NCBI GenBank assembly: GCA_029817715.1
Contig: JARUPY010000085.1
Span: 5,890,001 to 5,954,000 of the forward strand
Reading direction: 5' to 3'
Origin: Melastoma dodecandrum
Lineage: Eukaryota; Streptophyta; Magnoliopsida; Myrtales; Melastomataceae
DNA length: 64,000 bases
This document shows positions 36,901-48,783 of the stretch, in pieces. The position numbers were made by a program, and so were the translations under genes. The notes below the pieces were generated by a model. The model searched no databases. It was not told the origin of the DNA and saw nothing but the letters and a program-made list of their open reading frames with translations. How positions within the stretch are numbered: position 1 is the first letter of the stretch; each line of letters opens with the position of its first letter.

Positions 36901-39900
36901 CTCCACCTTCATCTAGTTGGCAACCCAAATGACCTCTTGGAAGAAAAAAGAACAGAATTCTTCCAGAGAAGATGCTGCTCTTACAAGGTACAAGATTTGG
37001 ATAAACATTTCCAAAGAATGCTGCATCTATTCTTACATCTAGGGGGAGACAATACATACAAACCTGTATTTCTATCTTCGATAGAACCACCTATATCTGC
37101 TATGGTTGAAAAAAGCCTTATCAGTAAGAATGTTAGGATTGCTCAACTAACGGTCGGACAGATTCAGCAAGAAATCATCTCTGGGGTCAATGAACTATGC
37201 CAGAGAAAAGAAATCATTCAAGGATTCCTGAATCAAGACAAACGTCTAGACCAAGTTTGTCGAGCCAAGAAAAACAGGTACAAAATTAAGTGTACCACAA
37301 AAGATTTATGTTCTTGTGCCACAGGAACTAAGCCCTACAAGACAAATCATGGGAAGAAGAACTCCTCAAAAGGAAAAAAGTCCCATAGGAAATCACGCAG
37401 ATTTCCAAAGAAGTGGAAGAGATTCCTCAAGTTCAAAAGGAAAGGTGGATCACAAAGAAAGTCCACCAAATGCTTCATTTGCAATAAACCTGACCACTTT
37501 GCAAAAAACTGCCCCAGGAGGGGAAAAGGCTTAATGGCGCAAATTGAAGAATGCACCCAGACATCCCTGAGGAATGATGATCTTGAATCTCTTTTCTCCT
37601 TAGAAGAATTCCCAACTAAAAAGACAGTTTTTTGTCTTGAAGGAGAATTTTCAGAAACCGATACTGAAGAGGGAATATACACCATCCGAGTTCATCCAGA
37701 AGGACAGAATTTCCCCATCATTCCTATAAGGCAAGTACCTTCTGAAGAATCCAATAATGGTACCATCATTGTTACAGGAGACTCAGATGAAGAAGAACTT
37801 CACGAAGGAGATTCACGCCAACAGCCCCCACTCATTGCTGCTTCTCAGATGGCACCACATATAAAGGTACAGGTATATTTTTCCAAGTACCATAGACCAG
37901 TTACTGCCATTGCTTTCATAGACACTGGAGCAGCAGAAAGCATGATTAACCCGGTTCTCGTGCCCCAACAATTCCTGGTACCATACATGAAGAAATTTGT
38001 GGCTGCTTCAAGTGACGTGTTCCATACCACTCATAAGACTAAGGATTTAAAGATAAAGCTTTTTCACAACTGCATTATCAAATCCTCCTTATATGTCACA
38101 GATCTCCCAGGAAGAGACATAGTACTTGGATGGAACATATTGCACAAATTACCCGAGTTGATGATCTTATCTACAGGTCTCAAATACCATGGAAATTTCA
38201 AGCCATACACATCACTAACTCGGATGTTCTCTATTGAGCCTGCAGAAAGAATGAAACAATTGTTCAGCTCATCCTTTGCAGAAAGTCATGACGAGTTTCT
38301 ACAGAAATGCCCTCATCCATTATGGAAGAATTCCAAGTTCTTTGTTCGGCTACCATTCAAGCAGAATGAAGACATTAATCCCACAAAGGCTAGTCATTCA
38401 GGTATGAATCCTGATGATACTAAAGCTGCTAAAAAAGAATGTGCCTCTCTACTGCAGCAGGGATTAATTGAGCCAACAGACTCACAATGGGCATGTGAAG
38501 CCTTTTATGTAAACAAGCGTTCCGAACAGATCAGGGGAAAACGGAGGTTAGTTATAAACTATCAACCTCTAAATTAGTTCCTACAGGATGATAAGTTCCC
38601 TGTGCCAAGACGAACGGTATTGTTCTCTTCACTTGCCAAAGCAAAAATATTTTCAAAGTTTGACCTTAAAAGTGGCTTTTGGCAACTTGGCATACACCCT
38701 GATGATAAATGGAAAACAGGATTTTGCATCCCAGATGGACATTATCAATGGACAGTCTTACCCTTTGGACTAAAGACTGCCCCGTCACTTTTCCAGAAAG
38801 TTATGATAAAAATTTTTGAACCAATCTTGGACTCTGCACTTATCTATATTGATGATATCCTGCTATTCAGCCCAGACAGGCCTTCGCATGAAAAATTGCT
38901 AGAAAGATTTGCAGGCCTTGTACAGGAACATGGCATAATGCTCTCAGAAAAGAAGATGAGACTCTTTGAACATTCAGTGGAATTCCTGGGAATGAGGCTA
39001 TCGAATGGACAATATCACCCTGGACCTCATATAGCCCAAGAACTATTAAAATTCCCAGACCTAAATCTTACAAAGAAACAAGTCCAACAGTTTTTGGGAA
39101 TTGTTAATTACTTGAGAGATTTTGTTCCTAACATCAGCAGGTACACCAGACCATTAGAGGCCCAACTCAAGAAAGATTCATCACCCTGGGGATCAGCCCA
39201 AACCGAAGCAGTTAAGTATCTAAAGACCCATTTACAGATACTTCCTCCCTTGCAGATTCCTTCAGATGGAGTTCGCATCCTCCAAACAGATGCAAGTGAC
39301 CAATTTTGGGCCGCCATCCTCTTAGAGGAAAAGGATGGTAAACGCCAGGTATGTGCCTATAAATCTGGGAGATTTAACACAGCTGAACAGCACTATCACT
39401 CAACAATGAAGGAAATTCTGGCAGTCAAGTATGGCATTAAGAAGTTTGAGTTTCATCTCATTGGTCATCATTTTATTGTTGAAAGTGACATGTCTTCTTT
39501 CCCATCCATGATTAAGTTCACACAGAAAAAGATACCAAATGCACAGCTACTCAGACTTTCAGAATGGTTTTCCCAGTACACCTTCACCGCCAAACATATC
39601 AAAGGAAGGACCAATGTGGTTGCTGACTTTCTTTCCCGACCCTTTGATATTACTAATCCTTCACTTCAGGAAGTTCCAAGCTTGCAGGCCATGATACGTA
39701 CATATGTACCCAAACCATTGGATATGAGGAGGATTCTTCCCCCAGAGATTATCCACTATGACAACAAGGAACACGTGGAAGAAGTCCTTGCCAATGCTGG
39801 CCTCATGATAAAACGATATCTGGAAAGGATTTTTAGCAAATACGGACGAATGATGTTCCCAGAACAAGGACTACATCCCTGCTACCCTTTCCTCAGAACC

Positions 39901-40647
39901 ATACCTATTGAACCAATGAGTATCTTCCCTGAAGAACTAAAATGGCTCTTATGGTATCTCCTGCACAAATACATAATGGCTCTTGAATTTCCCACTGAAG
40001 AACTACTTACTTATCTGGGACAACTAGGAGACCTCTATACTTTCACACCACACAGAAGACCTCAATCTCACTTAGCTGAAGTACTAGCGTGGTTTGCTCC
40101 ACTAACACAGTGGAAGATCTGGATAGAAGCTCACCAAGACAGATACTTCAAATTCGGCGAAATAACCCCATATTCAGTTTATCTTTTTCGCAGGTACTGG
40201 TATTTTGACTCAAGACTACAAGCAATGGCATCCATCAACACAGTAGATGAATTCGCCAGTCTTCCCTTTTCTCTAGTTCATGAAGCTCCACTTCATTCAG
40301 ACAGAGAAATGGCCATCACTGACAACGAATTTTTGAAGATCAGGCTCTGTAAAGAGAACGGAGTTTCATACTTAGATACAGAAGTGGTACTCCAACACCA
40401 GATCCAGTTCACAGACCCAAACCATATCCACATGCTCCAATGTGCGCTCCACCAGCACGAGCATCAAGATGACGGAGTATATTGGGAAGATATTGCACAA
40501 GACTTCCTAGGCAAAGTGGACCTTGGCCCAAGCTCATCAGGCCCATCCGATCCAAATCCAGAATCTTCATCAGCGGGTCCCTCATCCACTCAAAAAAGAA
40601 GTTCAGCGCACTTGCCCGACAATCGAGGAAAGCGACCGCGAGAGTAG
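33961..40647 (+). pseudogene. Pararetrovirus polyprotein frame, interrupted by one in-frame stop
   Basis: One frame of 2,229 codons is open except for TAG at 38575-38577 (codon 1539), which falls at the start of the reverse transcriptase. Codons about 40-300 resemble a caulimovirid cell-to-cell movement protein (30K superfamily). Codons 400-900 are charged and Ser-rich, probably disordered. Codons about 910-1120 are Trp/Leu-rich and coat-like. A lysine-rich stretch precedes a CX2CX4HX4C zinc knuckle at 37471-37512. The aspartic protease motif DTGAAE starts at 37921. After the stop come the RT blocks with the YIDD catalytic box at 38845-38856, and then RNase H (about codons 1770-1900). The last roughly 310 codons, ending in a Ser/Pro/Lys-rich tail, match nothing I know. 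The stop separates the protease from the polymerase core, so this copy cannot give a complete polymerase without readthrough. Confidence 0.85.
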
Positions 40648-40801
40648 CCGCCCACGAGAAACAAAGAAGATGCCTTTACGATAAGGCCGGCACTAGCAGC
40701 CAATCAACTTTCCAAAAGCTGCAAGATTCCTCCGCAAATTACGCCCCACTAACTCAGCTTTACAGCTTTGCTTTCAATTAGCAACAGTGTGATCTTTGTA
40801 A

Positions 40802-40809
40802 TATAAATA
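40802..40809 (+). promoter_or_regulatory. TATA box of the pararetroviral transcript promoter
   Basis: TATAAATA lies 155 bp after the polyprotein stop, followed by a purine-rich stretch, at the place where caulimovirids carry the promoter of the genome-length RNA. About 850 bp of AT-rich leader-like sequence follows. A matching leader is not evident before the left primer site, so transcription from here would not read the frame in this copy. Confidence 0.55.
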
Positions 40810-41555
40810 GACACTCCCACCAGAGGAGCAGGGCAGAGCAATTTACATCCAGAGCTAATACACAAGTAGTTTTCCCATACCCATGGCCGGCTAAGTTTCT
40901 CCCAGGGTGTTATCCAGTAGTAGTGGTTCCCTAGATCGACGATCTCTCAAGAAACCTCCTCACCTTCGATAAACCCAAAAACATCTGAAAAAACCAGAAA
41001 ACCAAAGTTCAAGACTCTTTTGTCCAGCTATCATCGTATGCTTTATTTTGCATTCATTTTATCACTCTTGTTTCCAGAGTTTTCCAGGTTCTGCTTTGCT
41101 TTAATTGTTTATCCTTTATCACCTTTGTTGATGTTTATATTTTAGCTGGCGAATCCTTTTATTAACCTTATTATTCTGTGATGGTATGACCTGTTAAGGA
41201 AAGGACTCTTCTCCAGATAAACTCTAAACCTTGAGATGAGTGTTGTGATTTTGACTACCTAGACTCTGATTGTGAAATGGATGTTTGCAGTACACTGTTA
41301 ACTCGGTAAGGTTCTCTCAGAACCGTAAAGCTATCGACTGCCATAAGGACCACTTGCCGTTAAAGCCAGGAGGGCTGCCAGGCGCAGGTCGCGGCCACTG
41401 ATAGTAGGTGTGATGAGACCTCCACTAAGAAGACAGCGCTTCCGCAAACCTCCCTTTCCCAATAGTAATGTCTTACGTAGTCACTTCCACAGCATTCTTC
41501 GACAGTATGACGAGCCACTCTGGAAGAAGAAGAAAACTCTTAAACATTTTACCCG

Positions 41556-41614
41556 TACCATCAGATGAAGAAGAACTTCACGAAGGAGATTCACGACAAC
41601 AGCCCCCACTCATT
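41556..41614 (+). repeat. Displaced copy of a polyprotein segment
   Basis: Bases 41561-41614 match 37783-37836, inside the polyprotein before the protease, over 54 bases with one mismatch. A further shared TACCATCA (37761-37768 and 41556-41563) suggests the copy once extended upstream and lost about 17 bases between short direct repeats. The encoded phrase DEEELHEGDSRQQPPL appears at both places. Confidence 0.85.
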
Positions 41615-42104
41615 ACAATAACAATAACAATCAATAAAAGTGACATCTGGGTCGACCCAATCTATCCCATTGGATCCGAACTAAAGCAAAGCCATTAAGT
41701 TTAAAATTGGATTGTTACGGAAGCCCACAAACCAAAAATTTATCTTACCAAGGGATAATACCACATGTTTACATGCTTTGGGACTTTAATTTATCTTATG
41801 GGACAAATCTTTGATAACCCACTATACTTTTGGTTATTTCTTTATCATTTAATTAACAAATTACATGGTTTAAATTTAATCACTTTTGCAACTTTTAAGT
41901 ATGAGTGAGTGTGTGCTTTTGCTTACCTCTCACTCCATCCCATTGTCCACAAAATTTCATCACAAAATCTTCGTTCTTCACCTCCCCTATATAAACCCTT
42001 CATCCTCAATTACTCACATCTCAAGCAAACTCCCCCCCCTCCCTCTCTCCTTTTGTTATTGTTTGTGTTTTGCCTGTGTCTTGGGGTTACATTTGGTTTA
42101 AAAG

Positions 42105-42662
42105 ATGAGTAACAAGTTCTTGAAGCAGCTGGTCACTATAATAACCTCCCTAACAAAGGCCAAATCCCTGGCCCTCAGGACCAAGGCCAGCGCCCTCAAG
42201 AAGGGCGCCGTCCTCCTCTCGCTCTTCCGCAACAAGAGGTTCCTCGCCGCCACTCCCTCCCAGAGGATACATGACCTCCTCCCCTCGTCGACCCGGCACG
42301 ACAAGGGCGGGGAAGAGGAAGGGGAGGAAGGTATCGCGGAGAAGGACATGGCCATGGTTCGGTACGCGAGGCGCGAGTACGTTAAGGGAGGGGGATTGCT
42401 GGAGGATTACGAAGATAAGTCCCCGGACCTTAGGCATGGTTTGTTCGGGGAGGAGGAGGACATGGACAGGGAGTTCGAGGACCCCGGGGGGTCGGTGGTG
42501 GACATAGTGAAGGGGGGGAAGGGGGAGGGGGACGAGTTCGTGCTCGAGGACGAGATCGACAGGGTGGCGGACCTGTTCATAAGGAGGTTCCATAGGCAGA
42601 TGAGGATGCAGAAGCAGCTTTCATTGAAGAGAGTTCATGACATGCTCCAAAGAAGCTTATGA
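42105..42662 (+). CDS. DUF761 (cotton-fibre-expressed type) small acidic protein
   Basis: Single exon, 185 aa. The N-terminus MSNKFLKQLVTIITSLTKAK and the block ALKKGAVLLSLFRNKRFLAA are basic and possibly membrane-active. The middle is acidic. The C-terminus, EIDRVADLFIRRFHRQMRMQ followed by KQLSLKR, is the DUF761 motif found in many small plant proteins of unknown role. Some of these are induced by stress or affect growth when over-expressed. A TATA-like TATATAAA lies about 115 bp upstream of the start, which suits a short leader. The coding DNA is GC-rich compared with its AT-rich surroundings and the pararetrovirus to its left. Confidence 0.85.
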   Translation: MSNKFLKQLVTIITSLTKAKSLALRTKASALKKGAVLLSLFRNKRFLAATPSQRIHDLLPSSTRHDKGGEEEGEEGIAEKDMAMVRYARREYVKGGGLLEDYEDKSPDLRHGLFGEEEDMDREFEDPGGSVVDIVKGGKGEGDEFVLEDEIDRVADLFIRRFHRQMRMQKQLSLKRVHDMLQRSL

Positions 42663-43594
42663 TGTTTGAAATTAAATGTCATGATTATTATGTGTGGATT
42701 GATTATATGTATTTAATTTAATCTCCTCTTTCAAATATTAAAAAAAGAAGAAGGCAAATCCCATTTCTCTCCTTTTTTTAGAGGGAAAATATTATTAGAT
42801 TTGTATATTTAATGTTAAATAATATCATGATACGAACAGAAAAACCCCACACAATCCTCGTACCTTGTCCTCCCCTGCGCCGCCGCCGCCGCCCTGCATG
42901 ACGACTATTGGGTCGTGCGCTCCTTACCCAGTTCCCGAATAGATAGTCTAAGCCAGTGATAGGAATCGCCCGAGGTTAGTCTCAGCTTCTTGTATTATTT
43001 GGCTTTCCCTACTGGGAGGTTTTGGGCGGCTGTTGTTCGATTCCGGGTTCTCTTTGAAACCTCATGGCATTCAATTTTTTGAATGCTTGGATACTCGGGT
43101 AGCTTGATGGGTCCCTCCACTTTGATGGGATTTGATGAATTGACGTGTTTGATTGCTTGAAGAGAACTGATCAATTGGAATTACTGCTGCGGATGGGGTT
43201 TACGGTCGAAATCACTGTGACAGTGATCTCAGTCCAAAGATATCTGCTTTTACATGAGTTGGAAGCATCGTGTTTGTTCTCGTGATTTAAAGGAGGAGTG
43301 GTCTGAGAACTTTCCGTCCTTTCCAGGATGGAGATGGTGAATTCAAAACATGAAGGTGCGATAAGTTAGTTCACTGCTTTATTTATTCATCATGGTTGGG
43401 GTGACAATTAGCCTATGCAGATATGGAGATATTCTCAGTACGAATGCCAAGAAATCGTGTATTGCTTTATTCCAGTAGGTGGTGAAAAGCCAAACTTTTC
43501 TTCCTCGGTAGGAAATCAAATAACGGAAAGGAATTTGGGCCAGCTTGAGATATGCAACACGGAGACTGTTTGCGAAAGGTCAGAACAACATACC

Positions 43595-46500
43595 ATGGAG
43601 AAGATATCCGCGGCATGCGCAATGGATTGGAGCATCGCCCTCGAGAAATCTCTTCGTTCCAAAATTCCTGGTCTTTACTATAACTTTCTCTTCTTCTTTA
43701 TTACTGGCACAATGTTTAGCCTGAGGCAGTTCTTATGGCTTTTTCGTTCTAGTAATCAGAAAAATACAGCTTAAGGGTTGAAATTATATTCGCATGATGG
43801 AAGACACAAACAATGTGTACGATCCGTTGGTTTTTGTTCAGACACACAATAAGTACATGATAATCTTGAACCATTTGGCTTTACTTTATTTCCCAGGTAA
43901 GCCAGTTGAAGGGATATTGCTGATAGGTCAAAACCTAGAACGATGGTGTTTTGAACCAGAATCTCAAATGACGGCCTGCAACATGTATGGTTTAGTTCCC
44001 GGAGAAGACAGGGTTTTCGCGAATACCATTCTTCTACGATTAGCCGATGCTTTTATGTCTGGTAGCAGAGATGTCAAAATGGCTATTGTTAGAGTTTTCC
44101 GTAGACTTCGAAGGAAGAGGATGAAGATGAGGAACAAAGTCTGGATGTTGTCCAAACAACGTGTCAGTAATGCTCCTGAATTGTTAAAGAGGGTGAAAGT
44201 TGTGTTTGATACTGGAAATGCCGAGTTAAGATCAATGGCCCTAGTGATGTTTGGATGTTGGGCTGATTTTTCCAAAGATAGTGCTCATGTGAGATATCTG
44301 ATACTTTCCAGTATGGTCTCATCTGAGGAACTGGAGGTGAGCAATTTTGATTATATGGATGTCTGCTATAGTGTGAATGGTATTGTTAGGGGAGCTTATC
44401 TGTTGTTGGAGTTTCTGCACTATTGTTGGTCTCACCTAATTAGTTTTGTTTTTGCAATCATTCCTTGCAGGTGAAAGCATCCTTATTTGCTGCAGGATGT
44501 TTTTGTGAGTTATCAGATGACTTTGCATCAGTTACCTTACATATGCTTGGTAGTCTCTTGATGTCAAGCGATATTCCATCATCCATTAGGTTGGCTGGAG
44601 CACGTACCTTTTCAAAAATGAGATGTTCCCTTTCAATCATGAACATGGGTTATAAGGTTTGTCGTTGCACATCCACTACTTCGTTTTAGAAATTTGCGAG
44701 TTTGTTACAATATAAACTTGCTTGGTCTTTATGTATGTTCCTTTATAAAGCTTATTTGTTTGTTTAATGGTTCTTTAGCTCGCACTCAGCAAATTTCATG
44801 CAGACAGGTCTAGAGTTGGTGTTAAATTCTCAGGAAGAGGAGCTTATGTCAACGATGATGTGTTCACTATCACTACTAGCGTGCAATTCACCCCAGCTTG
44901 TGTCCAAGCAGGTATAATTTCACAAACATTTGAGTTGATCATGTCTATCATATTATAATTTATATTAATTTATTTTGGGAACTCGCTTGTTAGTTGAACG
45001 AGTTACTTGTATGATTTTATCGGTGTAGGTGAGCTTGCTTTTTACATTATTAACTGAAGGAGGAAGCGAAAAAGTACAGAAGATTGCCTTGAAATGTCTA
45101 TGTAAAGTTTTCGAAATAGGGGTTTGCCATTTTCTGGTTGTTACACAGATAAAAGCATTGCTAGATATTGTGAACAGCCGTTCAGTTTCACCAATGATGC
45201 AAAGAACTGCATTAACAATCCTGTATCAGGTTTTTCTTTATTCTGAACTTGTTCTATGTTTGTGTATATTTGATTTTTTCTGATTATTAAGAAGTACTTG
45301 GTGAACCGGTTTTTCAGGTCCGTTTCAATTTATTACCCAGTGGATCTCGTATGAGTGTGCCTGATTTCTTGGAATTACTAAAATGTTTGGAGGTGGTATC
45401 CCAATCCCAAGTCAGATCAACGAGTCTCTTGTCCATTCGCATTTTGACCAGCCTAGCTATCAGTTTAGATGACAATAAGGATGTCGAAAATGGTGAAACC
45501 ATTGCATCCATGCCTACATGTATTATTACGTCCATATTTGAGAAGATCACAGTGCTACTTGAGCCATTCCCTCAGGTCAACTCGGCTGTAATTGATGATG
45601 TCAGGGTTATGTTCAATCTCCTGCTTCAAATGGGCACCAGACACAGTAGTTTGAGTGGCTTAGTGCTGGGCGAGATGACTTTACTGACTGGATGCCTCTT
45701 GACTAGAGTCGAAGCAAGCATGCCCTCCCTTGGAACTACATCAGGGAATGAGGTTAGGGTGTCCAAGGACAAAGAAACCCATGTAATGACCTCAAACTTC
45801 ATTCTTACAATGTGCAGATATCTAACTGATTTGTTCCATTTATTTACTGACTCTGATCAAGTCAAGGAACATGTACTTGAGAAAGTGAAGTTTTTGACTG
45901 AATGTGTACGGCGATCTGACTTTCTCACATCCCATGGGAAGGCGAAATGTTTGTTACTGCTGTCAAATCAAACTGTTTGGAGTTGTATGAAAGAGACTCA
46001 GATGGATGAGCAAAGACCACCTACAATTGATTCTTATTTGATGGACTGTGAATGTGCCATTATTCTTTGTGTGTCAAAGATGTTGGCTGAGAAGGAATAT
46101 TGGCGTGCTTACAATGCAGGTATTTGTGCTGCATGTCAGGGAGCCTGGTTAATCTCTGTGTCTGTATTTGATTCCTTGAGAACAAGGGTCCACTCAGAAC
46201 TAAATCGCTGTTGGCTAGAGACTCTAGCTCAATTTTCACTTGCTGAAATGTGCCAACAGCTTGTCCTACCATCGATGGGTCGGAGATGGAAGGGGTACTT
46301 ACGGCACAGCGAGATTTCCACAATGCTCAGCAGCTGGGCCTGGATGTTTGATACAAGCGAAGAAGGAACAGTTCTTGTCCATGATACAGCCATGCGTACT
46401 CAGAAACTTTTGGAAGCTTTCTTGTCTATGAGCTCCTCTTATGAGATGGTAAAATCTGAAATCACAGCTGGTGGAGAGTATCTCTTCCAATCATGGTTTT

Positions 46501-47878
46501 TGGCTTTAAAGAAAAAGTTATTAGAAATCATAGTTGGCTTATTGAAGCTCTTCGTTTCCATCCCTTCTGTTGGAGACATGGCTAATGAAAACGGATTGAA
46601 TGAGCTATGTCAGGTCGACTGCATGACATATATGCGTGATATCATTCTCTTCTCATTTAAAATGCAGAGGCTATCTGAGGAATTCGATTTACTTGCTGCA
46701 TCGCTCATTGGTGTTGACAAAAGTAGTCATAAAACTATTTCGACCCTTGCCTTTGGTTGTTCCTTGCTGTCATTCAGCGCAGGTTTTGCTTTCTTTATGT
46801 CAGATGTGCCTGGAATCAATCAGATGTTATTCACCTACGACTTGAGGAAGTTTCCGAGGGCAGTGCTACTGCAAAATCTGCTTGGTCGTCTTCCTTATTT
46901 AAATGATGATGTCATTGCCATATTTAGTTCACTACTTGATGCCAATGAATGGCCCCCCAGTTTCTCTCCATTGCCATCTAAAATCCAACTTGCAGACGCT
47001 AATGGGATAGCAAGACCTCTCGTTTCTCTTTGTCATCATGTATTGTCTCGTGTAACAGATGCACGAAACAAGGCAAGGGATATGGGGGACGAATTCTTCC
47101 ATGAGGTTATCAATATTGGCCAAGATCTTTTGATGAATATCATGGAGCAATGGTTCCAAATTCGTTTTCCAGCACCAAAATGCTTCTTCAAAATAAGGTC
47201 AGTAGACGGACCATGGATGAACCTACCCTTGAAACCCGACTCAGTTTTCTTGTTGATCTTGTGTTGTGTCTATTGCACTTTCAAACGTCAGGAAGTGTTC
47301 CTATATTGCGAATCTTGATTATAGAGTGATTTTATTGATGTAGTGCTCTGATTATTTCATTCAGGCCATGGATGGGAGCAGAACTCTTTGCAGTTGATGC
47401 CAACACCGGCCATCAGGAAGGAATGTTTGTCTTGCGGGGCAGGGAACTATCGCTCAACCTTTCCCTGCAGTTGAGGAATTCACCTCCCAATCTTCCTGTC
47501 CATCTCATGAAGTTCCATGCAATCATACACTGTAATCAGTCTTTCGAGGTACCTGGACCAACCGCAGAACCTTCATTTCGGATTTCTGACACTTGGGAAT
47601 CTGGAGAACTGGTTGATCTGAACGAGAGGCTATTCCATCATGCTATCTATGGTGATCACGCAAAGCTGTCCTCAGACCACTCCCTCAATGGCACCACGGG
47701 ATTCTTGACCTTTGAAGTGAACGAGAGTGGGATAGGTTTCTCCAATTGCTTGCTTGATGTGTCTGGGTTTCCTGTGGGCAAATTTAGGATGAAGTGGCAC
47801 GGTTGCTTCATTGACCTTGAAGGCTCTTACAAGAGTCTTCTTCCCTTGAACCCGGGTCCTGTCCTTACTCTTGTATAA
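43595..47878 (+). CDS. DSP1: Integrator complex subunit 7 homolog, DSP1 (snRNA 3'-end processing)
   Basis: Seven coding exons: 43595-43670, 43897-44336, 44471-44656, 44804-44911, 45029-45229, 45318-47197 and 47365-47878, giving 1,134 aa. It starts MEKISAACAMDWSIALEKSL and continues with ARM/HEAT-type helices (for example NTILLRLADAFMSGSRDVKM and LRSMALVMFGCWADFSK) to an extended C-terminal domain ending LPLNPGPVLTLV. This matches Arabidopsis At4g20060 (EMB1895/DSP1), the INTS7 homolog. DSP1 works with a CPSF73-type nuclease complex in the nucleus to cut pre-snRNAs such as U2 at their 3' box and is needed for embryo and pollen development. Exon 6 (626 codons) carries over half the protein. The 5' leader (about 42.85-43.59 kb), with a GCC-rich start, probably has at least one intron. 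No breaks are seen. Confidence 0.93.
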
Positions 47879-48783
47879 TCACCAATTCTCCTCTCCTTGA
47901 TTAGTCTCTGTTAGAATGATAGACCATGGATGCTTACTGTTTTGACTTGGCCAGAACATGACTTCTTCCATGGTTCCAGACAAGAAGATGTTGATTCAAA
48001 CGACAAACTTACGAGGAACAAGTCCATCAAATGCTGTCTGTAATAAAAATCCAAGAGTTTCAATGTTTCCGAATCTGGCACAACTACCCCGACTCTGTAA
48101 CAAGCGAAAACGATAAAATGCAGTACACCCAGATCGAACCCAGAAGCCCACCCATTCAACGCGCTTGGTAAAGAGTTGGGCTACTGGTCAGACCCGGACA
48201 CGTGTCAAAAACCGGTTTGCGCTTCACCCCTCCCAACAATCCAACCGCATCCCAGGTTATTACAAGAGCCCGAAATGGTCCACCTTTCGATTATTATTCT
48301 GTTTCTTCTGTCGATTCTGTTCCTTGGGCTTGACCCCAACAATCGATCCCTTCGGTCGCGTGACCTTTTTCCCAATTAATATCAAGATCCAAAAAGGAGA
48401 ACCTCTCCCTCCCCTCCGTCTCCAATTTGTACCGACACGAACCCGGGAATATCTTACTTCCCTTTCCCTCCTCTTTCTTTTGTTCAATTATTTAATCGCT
48501 GTCCAACCAAGGATTGGCCCAACTCACCCAAATTGGTCGATTGATTGATTGCTTGCTTGATCGATCGATTGATTGGAGCGTCCCCATCTTGTCCCCTAAG
48601 GTAAGGAGTTGTCCGTCTCGATGGGTCTTGGATTGTTTCTTCTCTGTTCTTGATGTGGGGGAGCGCTGGATTTCTGAAATGTTTTAATACAAAAGGAAAA
48701 ATCTTTTTGTTTTTCTGGTTGCATTGGTTTGATCCTGGATGCGGGTTTTTACTTGGGTTTGTTCTTTCAGGTGAAGTTTGGAA

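Larger units (their letters stand above)
33870..41700 (+). mobile_element. Endogenous pararetrovirus (Caulimoviridae, Petuvirus-like), near full length
   Basis: About 7.8 kb with the order of a one-polyprotein plant pararetrovirus: initiator tRNA-Met primer site (33870), one giant frame (33961-40647), then a TATA box (40802) and a leader-like non-coding part. Domains in order are movement protein, coat-like region, zinc knuckle, aspartic protease, reverse transcriptase and RNase H. There is no integrase and no LTR pair, which argues against a Ty3-type retrotransposon. The length and single frame (2,229 codons) are close to what I remember of Petunia vein clearing virus. A single stop codon interrupts the reverse transcriptase, and the right end carries a displaced fragment of the coding region, so this copy is broken and rearranged. 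Integration is presumably passive, through host repair. The left edge is set at the primer site and the right edge only roughly. Confidence 0.85.

Noticed and set aside
41485..41505. Sequence resembling mature miR396 (TTCCACAGC...TTCTT)
   Set aside because: Only about 17 of 21 bases agree by eye, it lies at the pararetrovirus right end and I see no fold-back partner. Treated as coincidence.
33870..41700. Reading the viral element as a Ty3/gypsy LTR retrotransposon
   Set aside because: No LTR pair and no integrase follow the RNase H; a movement-protein-like domain comes first in the frame. Those features fit a pararetrovirus better.
43415..43594. Open frame extending INTS7/DSP1 upstream of 43595
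   Set aside because: Family proteins start at the equivalent of MEKISAACAMDW, and the upstream sequence shows no conserved residues; it is leader sequence.
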